This document shows positions 1 to 13,174 of a stretch of 64,000 nucleotides of DNA, piece by piece. Made by a program: the position numbers and the translations under genes. Source of the DNA: Nephromyces sp. MM_2019 (Eukaryota > Apicomplexa > Aconoidasida > Nephromycida); contig JADHZB010001966.1 of NCBI GenBank assembly GCA_015657535.1, positions 26,001-90,000 of the forward strand, written 5' to 3'. The stretch's first letter is position 1; each line of letters opens with the position of its first letter. The notes beneath the pieces are model-generated. The model saw only the letters and a program-made list of their open reading frames with translations, searched no databases and was not told the DNA's origin.

Positions 1-655
1 TTTCTAGCCTGTTAGTGTTGCCATTAAAAATCGCTTCAAAGAGTAGCCTAATTATGTTATTACAACGAATTAACACAATTGTATAAAGATCAAGTGTCCT
101 AATTTCCATTAGGTGTTTCAATGTTTAATTCAAAAGATTAGTGGTGCAGCAGCACTTTATTGTGGAATATTCATTGTACTAATAATTCCAGGCATACGGT
201 CAGTCAGGCTGAGTAACATTGATTAATTTTAAAAAACCTATTCATACAGGACCACAGGTAAAAGCAGCAAGCACTAATTAGACCTAGACAAATAATTAAC
301 CTCCATATAGCTTAACTAATTTCACCATTACCACGGGTAAACTGAATTTTAGGTTAGTGAGACTAGTGTGGGATAGTTTTCTTTACGTAAGTTTAAACAA
401 GTGTTCATGACAATTAACCCATAACTTTACATTTTACAATCATTAGATAACCAATAAGAGACACTTTTTATTCGTAAACATCCAAATTTTTAGTAATTAA
501 TATACTTATAGCTTTTTTTTAGGACTATAACTGAAACCATAAATATTCTTCCATCATATTAGAAGGAAGGTGAATTAAAAATTCGAGGCCCACTTACTAC
601 ATTCTCTCAATCATTTAATTTTACTGCTCACAAATCATAACACAACTACCTAAAA
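1..655. other. Window edge and upstream region, no certain gene
   Basis: AT-rich sequence with no long ORF. An exon-like stretch on the plus strand near 137-195 has an AG before it and encodes a short hydrophobic segment (GAAALYCGIFIVLIIPG). It could be a membrane exon of a gene starting outside the window, but one exon is not enough to call a gene. The rest is probably the 5' flank of the Tvp15-like gene. Confidence 0.4.
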
Positions 656-2511
656 ATGTATAATTGGCGCCACAACAAAGTTGTCATGTACATAGAGAAT
701 AACTCTATGGTTGTTTGGTATATTGTTAGAGCATTAACTGCACTGAGCTCACTGTTCTATATATGCTCTGGATGTATTGCATTATTTGAGCAAAATTCAA
801 CATACTCACTAAGGATTTTAGGTATTTACGTTGCTGCCTTGGGTATCCTCTGCTTTTTCTTGGACTTCTCACCCTATACATTTTCATTTTTGGTAATTTA
901 TCTACCACTAATAGGTAAAGTTTCAAACCCAATTTTACTTAATTATCAATTGAAATGAACTGATAATAAATTATGCCGGTTATTAAGATTTTTGTAGCAT
1001 TTCCTTGAAGTTCATTTATTTACATTTATTATATAAATTTTTATTTCATAAATTGAGTAATTCTGCTTGACTAACAGATACAGGCTGAAAATTTAACTTT
1101 TTGAGTTTTATTTACATTGAAATTTACACTAAAACTTCATGAAACATAAAACACAATAATCAGATTTGTATTAATTATGTATTATTCGCTATCATTTTGA
1201 ACATTATTGAAGCATTGCTTAACAGATTTACTGGTGAAATTTTGAATCACCTCAACCAATCGTCGTCCCTTTTATTTTATATATTTCAAAGCATGTTGTC
1301 TAAGCTTGGCTAAATTTATCTAAATTGATAATAATCTTTTTAATAAGAACTTTTGTTGATTAATGCAATTTTTTGTTATTTTCTAAATCTAGGCGAACAC
1401 AGCTTCAGAGGATTCTTTCATATAGGGTAAACATTACTCACGTTTTTACAACTATCTTTATTGCAACTCAATTCAATCTAAATACATATACAAATATACT
1501 CATAAGTAACAAACACTTTTAGTTTTTTCAATGGATTTTCTTGGATTGATAATTGTTTCATATTCAATTTCATCATTATTCTTTGAATATTTTACACAGA
1601 TTGGGATTACTTTCTTTGGGTGATGAATTTCTATGGGTTGGTAAAACTGCTGGATCTATTTTGATTATTCTTGGCATATTTGAGTATGTTGGATACATTT
1701 AGACTCATGTCTTTTATTTATAATTTTATTCACTCCGATATTAGTGTAAATATCTTTTATGATTTGTATATTTGACTTTCGTATGTTTATTTATTTATTA
1801 TTCTTTCGAAATTAATTAAATGATATTATATATATATAAATATCTAAGTCGAAAAGATCCAAAGATTCAGAAAACTTTTAAAATAGCCATTTAGTTTGGC
1901 TTACCTATATAGCATCTTTTCTTTAGAATATCACACTCAGTCAATCGATCATATGCCTATATAGTCATAAATTGTATGAATATTCCAAAGAAAAACTACT
2001 TTTGAGAATATAGTATTATAAATATAATTCAACACACTACTTTGCATGCATTAATCCCTTTCAATTTATTTAAGCCTTGTGATCCGATACTTATGGCCTC
2101 AATTGTCACCAAAGTAAGCTTGTATTTTTTGTTTTTATTATTTGCAATTTTATTTATATATTCAAAAAACTTTATGATATACTGCTGGAAATTTAATTAA
2201 AAATTAAATCCTCAATAATCTCACAACAGCTATGAACCATCTTATGACGAAGAATTCCCTGTTTATCCTGAGTAAGCCCTTATTTACTTCACATACTTAT
2301 CTCGTCAATCAAATCACAAACTCCCAACAATGCTAATGCATATTTTAAATGTGAATTTGAATTGTCACATTCCACAAGCTTATATAAAGCACTGCATAAA
2401 CCAATTCAAGTTCAGAACATATTAAACCTACATCATCCTATATTTATTCCTAGGTACTCCAATCCCGTAGAAAATCCAACTAGAACTAATACATATGGTG
2501 AAATACCATGA
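656..2511 (+). CDS. Tvp15/COPI-associated-like Golgi membrane protein (6 exons)
   Basis: Six exons keep one reading frame: 656-914, 1393-1426, 1600-1683, 2075-2113, 2230-2271 and 2454-2511. They give about 171 residues. Each junction is GT-AG and the phases match throughout. The protein has hydrophobic segments around residues 20-45, 50-70, 72-85 and 100-130. Between the second and third lies EHSFRGFFHIGLG, which resembles the GRGxxYIF turn of the COPI-associated/Tvp15 family (PF08507). The last 35 residues are polar and Tyr/Pro-rich (YEPSYDEEFPVYPE), as in a cytosolic tail. Family members are small four-pass proteins of Golgi vesicles. The start was taken as the first ATG of the exon; an upstream exon is not excluded. 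The family call rests on topology and the FRGFF motif only. Confidence 0.6.
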
Positions 2512-3163
2512 ACTTTATAATAAGCTAACCCATTTTACAGTTAAAGCACTCCAAACCTCATTCAATTTAATATATGATACTCACACATCTCTTCAAGGCG
2601 ATACATTCTTAATCTTAACAAATAAATTCTTTCCACTTTTTCATGTTATTGTAAATCATCTTAATAAAGTATAAGTATTATGTTATAATATGAAATCGTT
2701 ACTTTTTATTATAAATTCTAACAAACTGACTTTAAAAATTTCCAATACAAGTAAAGGTATTAAACTTTATTCCTTTTAGCAATCCAAAAATGATCAGCTA
2801 GTAATTTAAAAATTTTTGAGGCCAAAGCTGCCAACTTATACCCCCAATATCTACATTTAAAGCTTCATTTGTTACTAGTTTAATTATAAATAAAAATATT
2901 GATAAAATTGTTGAAATAGACAACATTTTGCGTATGTTTTAGAGTATTTTTTTTTTATAACTTTTTACGAATTCAAAGAATATCGTTGATAAAACTTATT
3001 TTTGATCCAAGTCTTTCTACCTAGTTAATTAACAAACCAAAGTTGCTTTTTGCATTTGAAAATAAGATTCAAAGAAAAACTTTTTAGATTTAATTTTGAA
3101 GGGTCTATCTGCAGATCATATAATGAACAGGAGAATTATACCGTAATACATCAATGAAATTGC
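2512..3163. other. Intergenic, convergent gene ends
   Basis: No ORF or RNA gene seen. This is AT-rich sequence between the 3' ends of the plus-strand Tvp15-like gene and the minus-strand CFAP70-like gene. It presumably holds both 3' UTRs. Confidence 0.5.
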
Positions 3164-6100
3164 TTAAATATCAATGGACATAATTTTCTCATGTAAATGC
3201 TGAAGGGTTTTAGAAGAGTTTGGAACCTTTTGGATGCCCTCAAATAATTTGCTAAGGATTTCACGATCAGCAAACTTGCTCAAAGACTCGATCAAATATA
3301 TTGCACTATCCTAGAAGGAATACACATATAAATTAAAGCCTTTATTTTACATTTTTTAAAAAATGTAATTTATTATAATTTGATTACAAGAAAATAATAG
3401 TTTATATCAAATGATAACTCATAGCCAATTTGTCTATTCAGACTCGTAACATAGCTCTAGAATGACTATAAAGTCACAAAATTATAATATTATAGCTTTT
3501 ACAATAAACAACATGGAGAGATAAATATCAGCATCAATTGCTGTAATTTTGAAGGTTTCAACAACAATTCATTGTTTGAGCAGCAAGCAAAGCTATCAAT
3601 AAGTTTATTGCGATTTAGTAAGACTTGTTCTCAAAAATTTTCAAAACTTGGGTTTTGGATATAGATATTTATCAAATTAAATCCAAAATTCTTTTAAATT
3701 TTAAATTTGCAATACATCTATCTATTTTTTTCAAAATGTTTTAAAGTTGTAAATAGGGGATGTAAATTTTTAGGAACACACTACAAGTAGCACCAAATTT
3801 TGAGAATTAAAGAGCTTCATTTTATTTACATATATATAAATATAGTCAAACGATTTAATAGCTTCTAACCAGTAATTTATCTGACTCCAATAAAATCAAG
3901 GCAAGATAAGCCTGTATTTCTTCCTTAAAGGGATTTAAAATATAAGCCTTGATCAGTGAATCGCAGGCAGAATCGTGTCTATTTGTGTAAAATTGAGTTT
4001 TACCCAATTCAAACCAACCAATTGAAGACGGGTGACGATGTGCAAAAGCAATAAAGTGTGAGTATGCCGTTTCATAGTCTCTACAAGTTAAATCAAAATG
4101 TAAAGATAAGCAAAACTACAATCTAAATGTTAAATTCTCAAATTATTTATTTCTATAGGCTATAAAGTATATAAGTAGGTATTAAAATATTTACAATAAG
4201 CAAGGCGAGCAATAAATTTAGAGTCAATCTTATGGGATTGTCAATTCTTCATACTTAATATTATTGTGTAAAATTCCCATTTGATAATGAAATAGAAGTT
4301 TTTCTTTGTCATCAAGCTTAGGAAAACATTGAGACCAATAACTTATAGCCAATGCTATGTCATTTGAAAGAAAATGTGCCTTGGCTAACTCTTGAAGTAC
4401 ATTTTTAGAGGAGGGGCTCAGTGATTTGAGAGTTTTGTTGGCTTTATGAAAATCTTGTAAAATAAAAAGTTACGACTTTATTTTTAATACTAAATGTGGT
4501 TTATTGCCATATAATTTTTTATAATAAAACTGTGTTGAACTAGTAATAACTACCTTCTTAAATGTGTTGATCTACAGTCTTAAATTAGTATATCTCATAA
4601 ACTACGGGTGGTGAAATTAAACAAGAACTTCTGAGTGAGTAGAATCATACTTTTATAAACTAGATTATTTTATCATAATTTTATTTGAGTAATTAAAACG
4701 CTTTTTCACAGCTATGAATGATTACTGAGTGTTAAGTAGCATTTATTTGTTACACAATTGTTAGCTGAAGCAGATATTATTTTGGTAGCAATAAATGTTT
4801 TTATTTTTTGATTTTAATTTTAGTAGTTACCTGATAGCCCCATATAAACCTTTGACAATCGAACCTTCATTGCCTCTGATTCGAGAAAATCTTGAACAAA
4901 AAATGTCTTAGACTTAATCTCGAAAATTCTTAGGGCCAATTCATGTAATTCTAACTCTAGCAACTTATCTATAACATCAATGTATGTGATATCAACCTAA
5001 AAAGTACACCACAGGTTTTGATTAATTATATTATAGTTAGTCTGGTAAATCTACAAGACTATCTTAACACTAGGCTAAATGAGCACTAAATTATCAAATT
5101 TGTTACAATCATAGTTGTCTTGGATGAGCTCTAAATTAGCTCTTAGTTTCACTTATTTCATTTTCTTAATTTTTCTTAAAGATTTTTACTGGAAATATCT
5201 TTTTCAGCACTTCTTTATTAGATATGCAAATGTATTTGCTGCATTAAGTTATAAAGTATTGCCTTAAGGAGGTATAAAAAGTTGTAAAAACTTGGTCAAA
5301 ATATAATTAAATACTTAAACAATATTAAGCTAATTGAACATAATACACTAACCTTGTTGTGCCTTGTCTCATGATCTCCTTGTGGAAATGCGATGCTTAA
5401 TTCATTAAATGAATTGTAATATCTACCATAATACGCAGAAATTTGTTGAAATTCTTCTAGCTTTTCAAAATCTGCTCAGGATATTCAAAGGTAAAGCGAT
5501 TTACTCCAAAACATTACGTGATTCTTTAGCCTTACGACTGGTGCGCAAATTATTCTCTAAAATCCAAAGGTACAACTATCTTAAACCTACCCTATATTTC
5601 TAGTGAAAATCTATTAAAGACTATCTTATTCACAATATATAAAAAAATTTGTAAATAATTTTGTTAGATTTTACGTCCAGGTTACGTAAAGGGTAGTGTG
5701 ATGATTTAAGAATATCTTATTCAATATAAAATTCAAAAATGAGGCTCTAATTCGAAGCTCAGGAATGATTTCTTACAGGGTCTTATTGTTCTAAGATTGA
5801 AAGCTAAAATTAGTGTAAGGTCAAACATTTGAATTTAAAAGAAATTATAAAAACTGCTCATTTTACCTGGGACATAATAATAATTATTGGTTTGAAAAGC
5901 TAAATTATGATATTTCTCACTACTGAGCTCATATCCTTGTAAGAAATAAATTAAAGAAAGGCATAGGCAACATAAAGCATCATCTTTCCACTTTTGATGG
6001 ATGTATTCGAAACATTGCGTAGCTTCAAACAGTTCATTGTTGGACCATAGATAAAAGCTCCATAAATGTATGATCACTATTTCATCCTACAATTTAAGTG

Positions 6101-9100
6101 CATAAAGGTGGAACACATGAGTAGGCAAATTTTTTCTAGCAAGTTAATTTTTCAAATTAATATAATATTTAGGATATTTGTGTAAAATTGGAAATTATCT
6201 TGGCTTAAATGGGTTTAGTCGATCTCAATGATAGTATATGTTGACTTTAGCTACAATCAGTATCCTACAAAACTCGAAGCATTTTAGGTATTAATTAATA
6301 ATAGAACATAAAAATTGTTTCAATTAATAGTTATATTTCGCCTCCTTACTAGTTGTTTTGGGATTAAATAGCAAATAAAAAGCATAAAGTTTGAACACAT
6401 GAGTAGTAATTACTGCCTAATATAGGAATTTAACCTGTGAAGATTTACATAACTTTAAGCCTTTAGATACGTTATTTGAAACATCACTTTTGGGTCTTTT
6501 GGAGATAATATTCAGTTTTATTAGTTGAATATAATCTTTGGTATCCAACTCATTACGTAAATTAATTGACTTTTCCATATAAATAGAAGCCTGCGAAAAG
6601 TCCTTAGTGAAGCATGCTTCATCAGAGAGCCTTAAAAGCATTGCCCATTCAAGCTCCATATCTCCATTTTGGTTTTTATCAATTTCCCATAAAGATTGGG
6701 CCAGTTTTAGCTTTTCTTTCCTAAATGTATTCAGCAGTTAATTTGTTTTCAAACTTAATCCAATAAAATATTTAAAATATTGCAGTAAGTAAATAAAAGA
6801 GAAAAATAACTAGTGGTTTTCATTTATAGCCATTACCCAGAGTCAACAATCGTGGCTCTATTAATGTTTCAAGCTACAATAATACCATTATATAACAATT
6901 TTTGTTAGTAGTAGTAAATTCAGAGCTTTATAAGTTAAGTCCCTGGCTTACTAAGTGAAGCAGTTCGGAGCAAATAGTAGGTAGATTGAAAATTTTATTT
7001 CGAGATTCGAAAAATACATAGATTATGTTTATCTTACATCCCAATTCTAAAGTCATCAATTCTATAGAAAGCACGATATATTTGAAATTAAAGACTAAAG
7101 CTGTAGACTGATTTATGAGAGCCCAGAAGTTAAAGGAAATCAGGTTGTATACATATTAATATGTCTAGCAAATAAATATATTAAAAGCAAACATACTCTA
7201 AAACTTTTTCGACATGGTTATGGCACAGGTCCATGATATCCATATAAATTTGGTTAAGAACGTTTCCATGTATTTTAGCGTCGGTGCTAGTATTAAGGTG
7301 ATTTTTGTTTTGAACATAACTATAGTTGTCATTAATCATTTCCCCAATATAAGTAATCTAAAAGATAACATAGAAAATGATGCCACAAAACCCTATTTTT
7401 ATAAATGGGGAAATATAAAATTATTCAATGTATGCAAAAGATTACAGTGCTGATGTAATTTCAAATACTTAGAGATGCATTAACAAATTATAAAGATCAT
7501 GGCTCGACCAAAAATTAATAATTCGGCTTTGTTGTATATTAATTTGTGGCAGAACAAGCTAGAATTAAACATTAAGTAAGATTATTTGATCAACAACAAA
7601 TTTCATTCCAATAAATTGAGTAGCTAATTTTAAGATGCTCTAAACTGCTAAAGTAAAGTATCAGGTTTGAACAACAAAGGGAAGGCTTTGGAGTAAATTC
7701 TTAAAATTTTAACTGATTCAAAATAATATTCATGGACATACAATTGAGTTTTCGATTTTCAAGGACAATTCATCATATGATCCATTTTCTTTAAGACAAT
7801 TTATAAAATATTCTTCTTGTGCTTCAAAAGAATGGCGTGCTTCCAATTCTTTTATTCTTGATGTGTATTGTTGGAACATTTCGCCATGAAGCTCTGATAA
7901 TAATCTAGATAACAAATCCATTATGTCAATTATCCTGTGAAGGTAGCAATACCTAACTCAGGGCAATTTAGCTAACATTATAATTGTTATTCTGATTCAT
8001 GTAAGCGTCGAATAGCCAAATTTTACTAGAATAAGTGATATGTAAGCAAGCCTACTCGCCACAAGTCATATGTACCTTGTAAATGATTCACCATGGACTA
8101 CTCCTGGTGACGACGTTTGATCTACAGTAGTAGCTATAGGTAAGCATTCCACGAAGCTGGGATGTTTTAATTGACTTATTTCTATAGTATAGTACAGTAA
8201 GTACCTTTTAAACACTGCATTTGTTTAAATATAGTTTAAAAAGTTTCACCCCTCTCAAATCTTATAGTTAGGTTGATTTCTCCAACATTGAGAGCTTGCT
8301 TCGAATGGATTGAGGGCTTATCTAATAGTTTCTCTACATTAGCTTCACTCTCAACCCAGGGTGAGTATTGCTCAATTCTAACTTTAAACATGTGCTCTGT
8401 TAAAAGATCTTTTATTTTTTTTTAACTTCCAATTCAAGTAAACGGTAATCATATTTTTGAGTTAACAAATTTAAAGTGTTTCATTATGAAACTTTTAAGA
8501 AATTTAAAATTAAGACTAAAACTGTAGCAAATATTAGAGATTTTTAAATGCTTTAAAAAATACAAGTCATTATTTAAACAAAGTTTATGGAAAAGATTTA
8601 GTAGATACTGCTGCTCACCTTTTAAAAAGGGCTCTTTTTCAAAAATACTTAAATCCAGGGGCCCTCGAAAATATTGACTCTTTGAGAAAGAAGCAAGCTG
8701 CTCAATTTCTCTTAATTTCTGATTCGAAATTGTGGAACTATTGTTATTCTAGTAGAATCCTCGTAACAGAGGGTGAAAACTATAATATAAATGTTTCAAA
8801 AACTACGGAATAAATTTTGAAATCTAAAAGTAAGTTTTAATTCATTTTGTAGCATAATCTTTTCTTCGGAGTTGGAATCTACATATTCAAATCTATTTTG
8901 GATATTTCCTTACCTCTGATGTAAAGGCATTGTGTCTTAATCAAAAATGAAATTAGTGGACAATGGTAAATTTCCTAACCTGGGTTATTTTTTCCACCTT
9001 CATCCACTTTATTGGCTCTAGCACTCAAATACAAGTGAAATATATCCTTATTCTTTATTGCTCCAAATAACTTTTCCATTTTCTATATATGAAGTAAATA

Positions 9101-11705
9101 AATCGAGACTAATTTTTCTATAAACCCTAAGTTTTACAGTTATCTTAAATATGAAATCATTTTAACAAAGTGACTGAAACATATAAAAAAATGAAGTTTA
9201 TTTTTAAGTCTATTTCTAAAAATTCCATGTTATAGAAATTTAGGTCATAATTTTATTTTTATCAAAGCTGGCAAACATCTCTTGAAACTAACTGGCTTAT
9301 TTAAGAAAAATTTATTTTCATTTCCTTTCCAATTTATACTTTTCAATGTTGATTGATCATCCAAATTATGTCTTTCCTTGCTTTCTTTTGGATCTATTAA
9401 GTTTAAATCAACCAAAAAATTAGTCTGTTTAGGTATTGAGGTTTTTTTAAAGGATTGAAATTAGTGAATGAGTTCAAGATTAAAACATGATTTTGTTATG
9501 AAACTCCATATAAATATGAGTTCGAAAACACTTAAAATTTTATGTAAATTGCTTATTAACCTTCAAGTGATAGTTTGCCGTCTTCAAAAATAATTATTCC
9601 CAAAAATCCAAGCTAAAATGTTGTAAACCAAAATTAAAACGCGTTTTTTATTTTCGGAAATTTTAGAAAAACATTACTTTCTTTAATAAATAAACTTATA
9701 AAAAGCTATAAATTAAGTGACGCTAAAGTGATCATTATAACTCACCCTATATCTCAAACCATCCAAGATTTCTTTTTTATTTTTCAAGTTCATTGGTATA
9801 GTGAAGCCTTCAGCACCCAGTAACTATATTTTTGTATATGAAACAAATCTAAACGATTTTAGTCAAATTTATAAAAAAAACCCTAGGTAACTAAAAAAAT
9901 TCAGGTATTAAATTTATAAGATCTAGTTGCAACGTTTAAGCTTATTTACACTTCTTATGAAATAAATTTTGAGAAACTACAATTTTAGCTACTTATCGCC
10001 ATCAACTCACCTTGACACACATAATGTTCCATTCATCTCGGTCCTCTGGGGGAATTAATGCTTTGTCAACTTCGATTTTATAACTAATGTTTATTTTACT
10101 ATTCTTTTTATCATTTTCTTTTGCTATAAAAATTCATTTCAAAACTTTTCATTAATTGAAGTTTTCAACTTCCAGTAGGCAAAATTAGATGGCTATTTCT
10201 GCATAATTTTTACTAGTAAAATAAAACAATTACGCCCAATTCAAATAATCTAAACTCATGGCAAAAAGTAAGTTTGGTAAGCTTTCAATAATTGTATAAC
10301 TTTACGGCTGAGAATGTCTCATTTAATAATTCTATCTTATGATCTTAATATATTTATTGAAATTTAACTGAAACACTTGCGATTCTGATTAATCACCGAA
10401 CGTTACATAGTATCTATATTTTTATCTTAACAGCATGAAAAGTAGAGATTGATTGCCTATAAAGCATGTAAACTCATTAATAAATTGAAGGTGATAATAT
10501 TGTTCTATATATGCCAGATTTTATTATTGTTTTGCATTTTTTTTACTATCTTAAATATAGTTGAGTCTACATCGAATACCAAATTCATTGTTTAGGTAAA
10601 TAGAAACATGCTTATAAGAATAATTTTATTCTTATCTAGATTTTAGTTGACATGCTACAATTCATTTAGTCTCACCACTAGATTTATGAATTATAAAGGT
10701 AAATGATCCTGCTAACTCCCTCTGATCTTGTAGCAAAGGGATTAGTGAAAAACTATCCCTAGCAATGACATCATCGTTGTTAGGGTCAATAATTTTCAAA
10801 TTTGCGTCTTCAGTGCATATTTGTTCAATTAACTGTGGTGCTAGAGAAGTAAATTATATAAATTATAGATTTCTAAACTAGGATATGATATGAAATGTTA
10901 TCACCCTGAAATTTTATCATATATATACATACACACATACACCACCACAGGGAAGTTGCATTCATCAGAAACGCTAATAATAAGAAGTCAATAAATATGA
11001 AAAATAAATTTTCTTAAAAGTAATCCCCGACTGGAATTTTTTTAATAGATGGGTTTCACAGTTTGAAACAGCAACTCTAAATGTTTTGTAATGATAGCTT
11101 AATCATCATCAAATTTTGATTTTAGTAAGAATAAATTAGTTTTCACTAACAGCCAAATCGATAATTTGAAAAAGAGTTTATAATTTGTTATCATCGTTAT
11201 ATATGATTTTGAAATTTTTTCAACAGGAGATACTTAAATTGTCTATTCATTCTATACATTTTTACTTACTATTGATAGATATAAGCATTTGGTTTTGATT
11301 AAAAGTATATAAATTCGATTTTTTAAAGCCTTTCATGGCACAAGATGTTACAACGAAAGGAAGGCATCCTATTTGAACAATTTCAGGGAAACTTTATGGA
11401 AAATATTGTAAAATAAGTAAATATTGAAACATCTGAATGAATACTTAGATCATTAACCTAGCTCCAAAAATTCCTTACCATCAAAGGTCGCAATACTTTG
11501 TATTGTAGCATCATTTTCAGATGATATTTCGACCTAATAATTAAAAGAAGTACTAAAAATTAAAAAGTAATTCCTCCTAATTTCTATGAAATTAAACAAG
11601 TCTTAAAATAATAATTCAAACAAGATAGTCTAAAAAAATCTTATGCTAAAATTTTGGATTTACCTCAAATTGCCATGAAGTTTCATATCCTCGGCTTTGA
11701 TTCAT
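3164..11705 (-). CDS. CFAP70: CFAP70-like cilia/flagella-associated TPR protein (many exons)
   Basis: A minus-strand gene of about 8.5 kb made of many short exons. It starts at the ATG at 11705 (MNQSRGYETSWQFE) and ends at the TAA at 3164. Phases agree across the first seven exons, down to about 9560; some middle junctions are unresolved. The N-terminal half holds beta-rich blocks, including YKIEVDKALIPPEDRDEW, which resembles the IQLDKALVP block of CFAP70. The C-terminal half (about 7934 to 3164) is helical with TPR-like repeats. The last repeats (SIGWFELGKTQFY, then EEIQAYLALILLE) match the CFAP70 C-terminal pattern of W.GLG...Y followed by E.WAYLAL. CFAP70 belongs to the axonemal central apparatus/outer dynein arm region, so the organism probably makes flagella. 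Other axonemal TPR proteins remain possible. Confidence 0.62.
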
Positions 11706-13174
11706 AGTAGATTTTTATGATTTCTGACTATTAAACTTTAAGCAACAACTTCTAGGATAAACTTTGATAAAGATAGAAACCTACCTACTAAATTTAACAC
11801 ACAATCAGATCACATTCTGTTTTTAATCTGATTCATTTGTTTAAACTGTTTCGAATACTAAACTATAGTAACATAATGATAAGTTAATGATATGGACACT
11901 AGGCACTCAAAAAATGTTAAACCTATTAGTTAAGAAGAAAACTCGAAGCTTCAGGGTAAATAAAAATATGGTGCTCCCAGGTTACTCCTTAATGAAAATG
12001 TTTGATCCTATAATTTAATCCTTCATTATTAGAATTGAAAAAGGAAGATTTGTTTTGCTATAACAAAAATCTAAATATTATTTTGAATTATGAGGAATTT
12101 ATAATGCTTATTTCTCGTTATAAAATATATTAATCTAATTGTTGATCTTGTTTTTTTTATTCAAGCTATCTGAGAACCTGCAAAAAATGTCATACAAATT
12201 GACAGAAACATTACCTAATTAAAGACATTGATAGGCTTAAAATTTTACTGGAAGCATCGATACCAATAAAAAAAATTAAGAAAAATTTACTCTAACGGAT
12301 CTTGATTGAAGATATAATAAATTTATTTATTGTTCAATTACTTTAATTTCCTTAAAACCTCTTGTTATTTATCATTAAAGGTGTTTGTTAGCTAAAAAGC
12401 AAATTATTGATTATTTGGTAACAATAATAATATAGATCTATATATGCACAATTCAAAGAAAATTTTATTTAGAAAGGCTTCATTAGGAGCAATTTTTTCC
12501 CTTTGAAATGTCGTTTCATCTGTGTCGTAAAATGTTTTAAGCCTGCAAGTCTAATTGTGCTCATCTAACAAATTGAGACTCTAGATAAATTTCTTGAACC
12601 TAAGTTTTCCAAGCTTAAATGCGCAAATTAGTTTAGACATCACATGAAGGTCTTTTATTAGTCTATGTCAAGTTTAGATAAATAATCACACTTGACTTAT
12701 AGAGTGAAATTAGATTCAGAGTTATAAAAATTAGCGAGGTAGTTTGAAATTGGAATTTCTCCATTAGTTATACAACCTTAAACTAACGCATGACATTTAA
12801 AAAAATCCCCATTTAAGAATAAAAAGAGTCTAGCACATATTTCTGCAGTTCCTGGAAAGTTTACTACTTTATATGTTATTGTGAGCATAAGTATAATAAT
12901 TTTAACAATTGCCAACAATGTCGGAATTATAAATTTAAAAGAGCTTTGCAAAGAGTAAGTTTCATGATAATTGCCAATATTCACAAAAAGATTCTATTTT
13001 CACAATTCAGTTCAGAGGTGATCAATCTTAATTTTTAAAGGTATTCTTCCTATTGAAGAAGGTGTCCTGAGATAATAAGGAAGAATTTAGTCTTCTAATA
13101 TTTTATACTGTCCAGTCGCATAGAATTTAGGATTAATCAGGTCTTGTAGAAATATTAAAAAAATACTTATCAAA
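11706..13174. other. Divergent intergenic region
   Basis: About 1.5 kb between the divergent CFAP70-like and NIPA-like genes, so it should contain both promoters. The only ORF is a 68-codon minus-strand frame at 12778-12984 with a hydrophobic core. It has no recognisable homology or supported splice partners and is not called. No RNA gene or repeat was recognised. Confidence 0.5.

Noticed and set aside
12778..12984. 68-codon hydrophobic minus-strand ORF upstream of NIPA
   Set aside because: No homology, splice partners or neighbouring support; AT-rich DNA yields such hydrophobic frames by chance.
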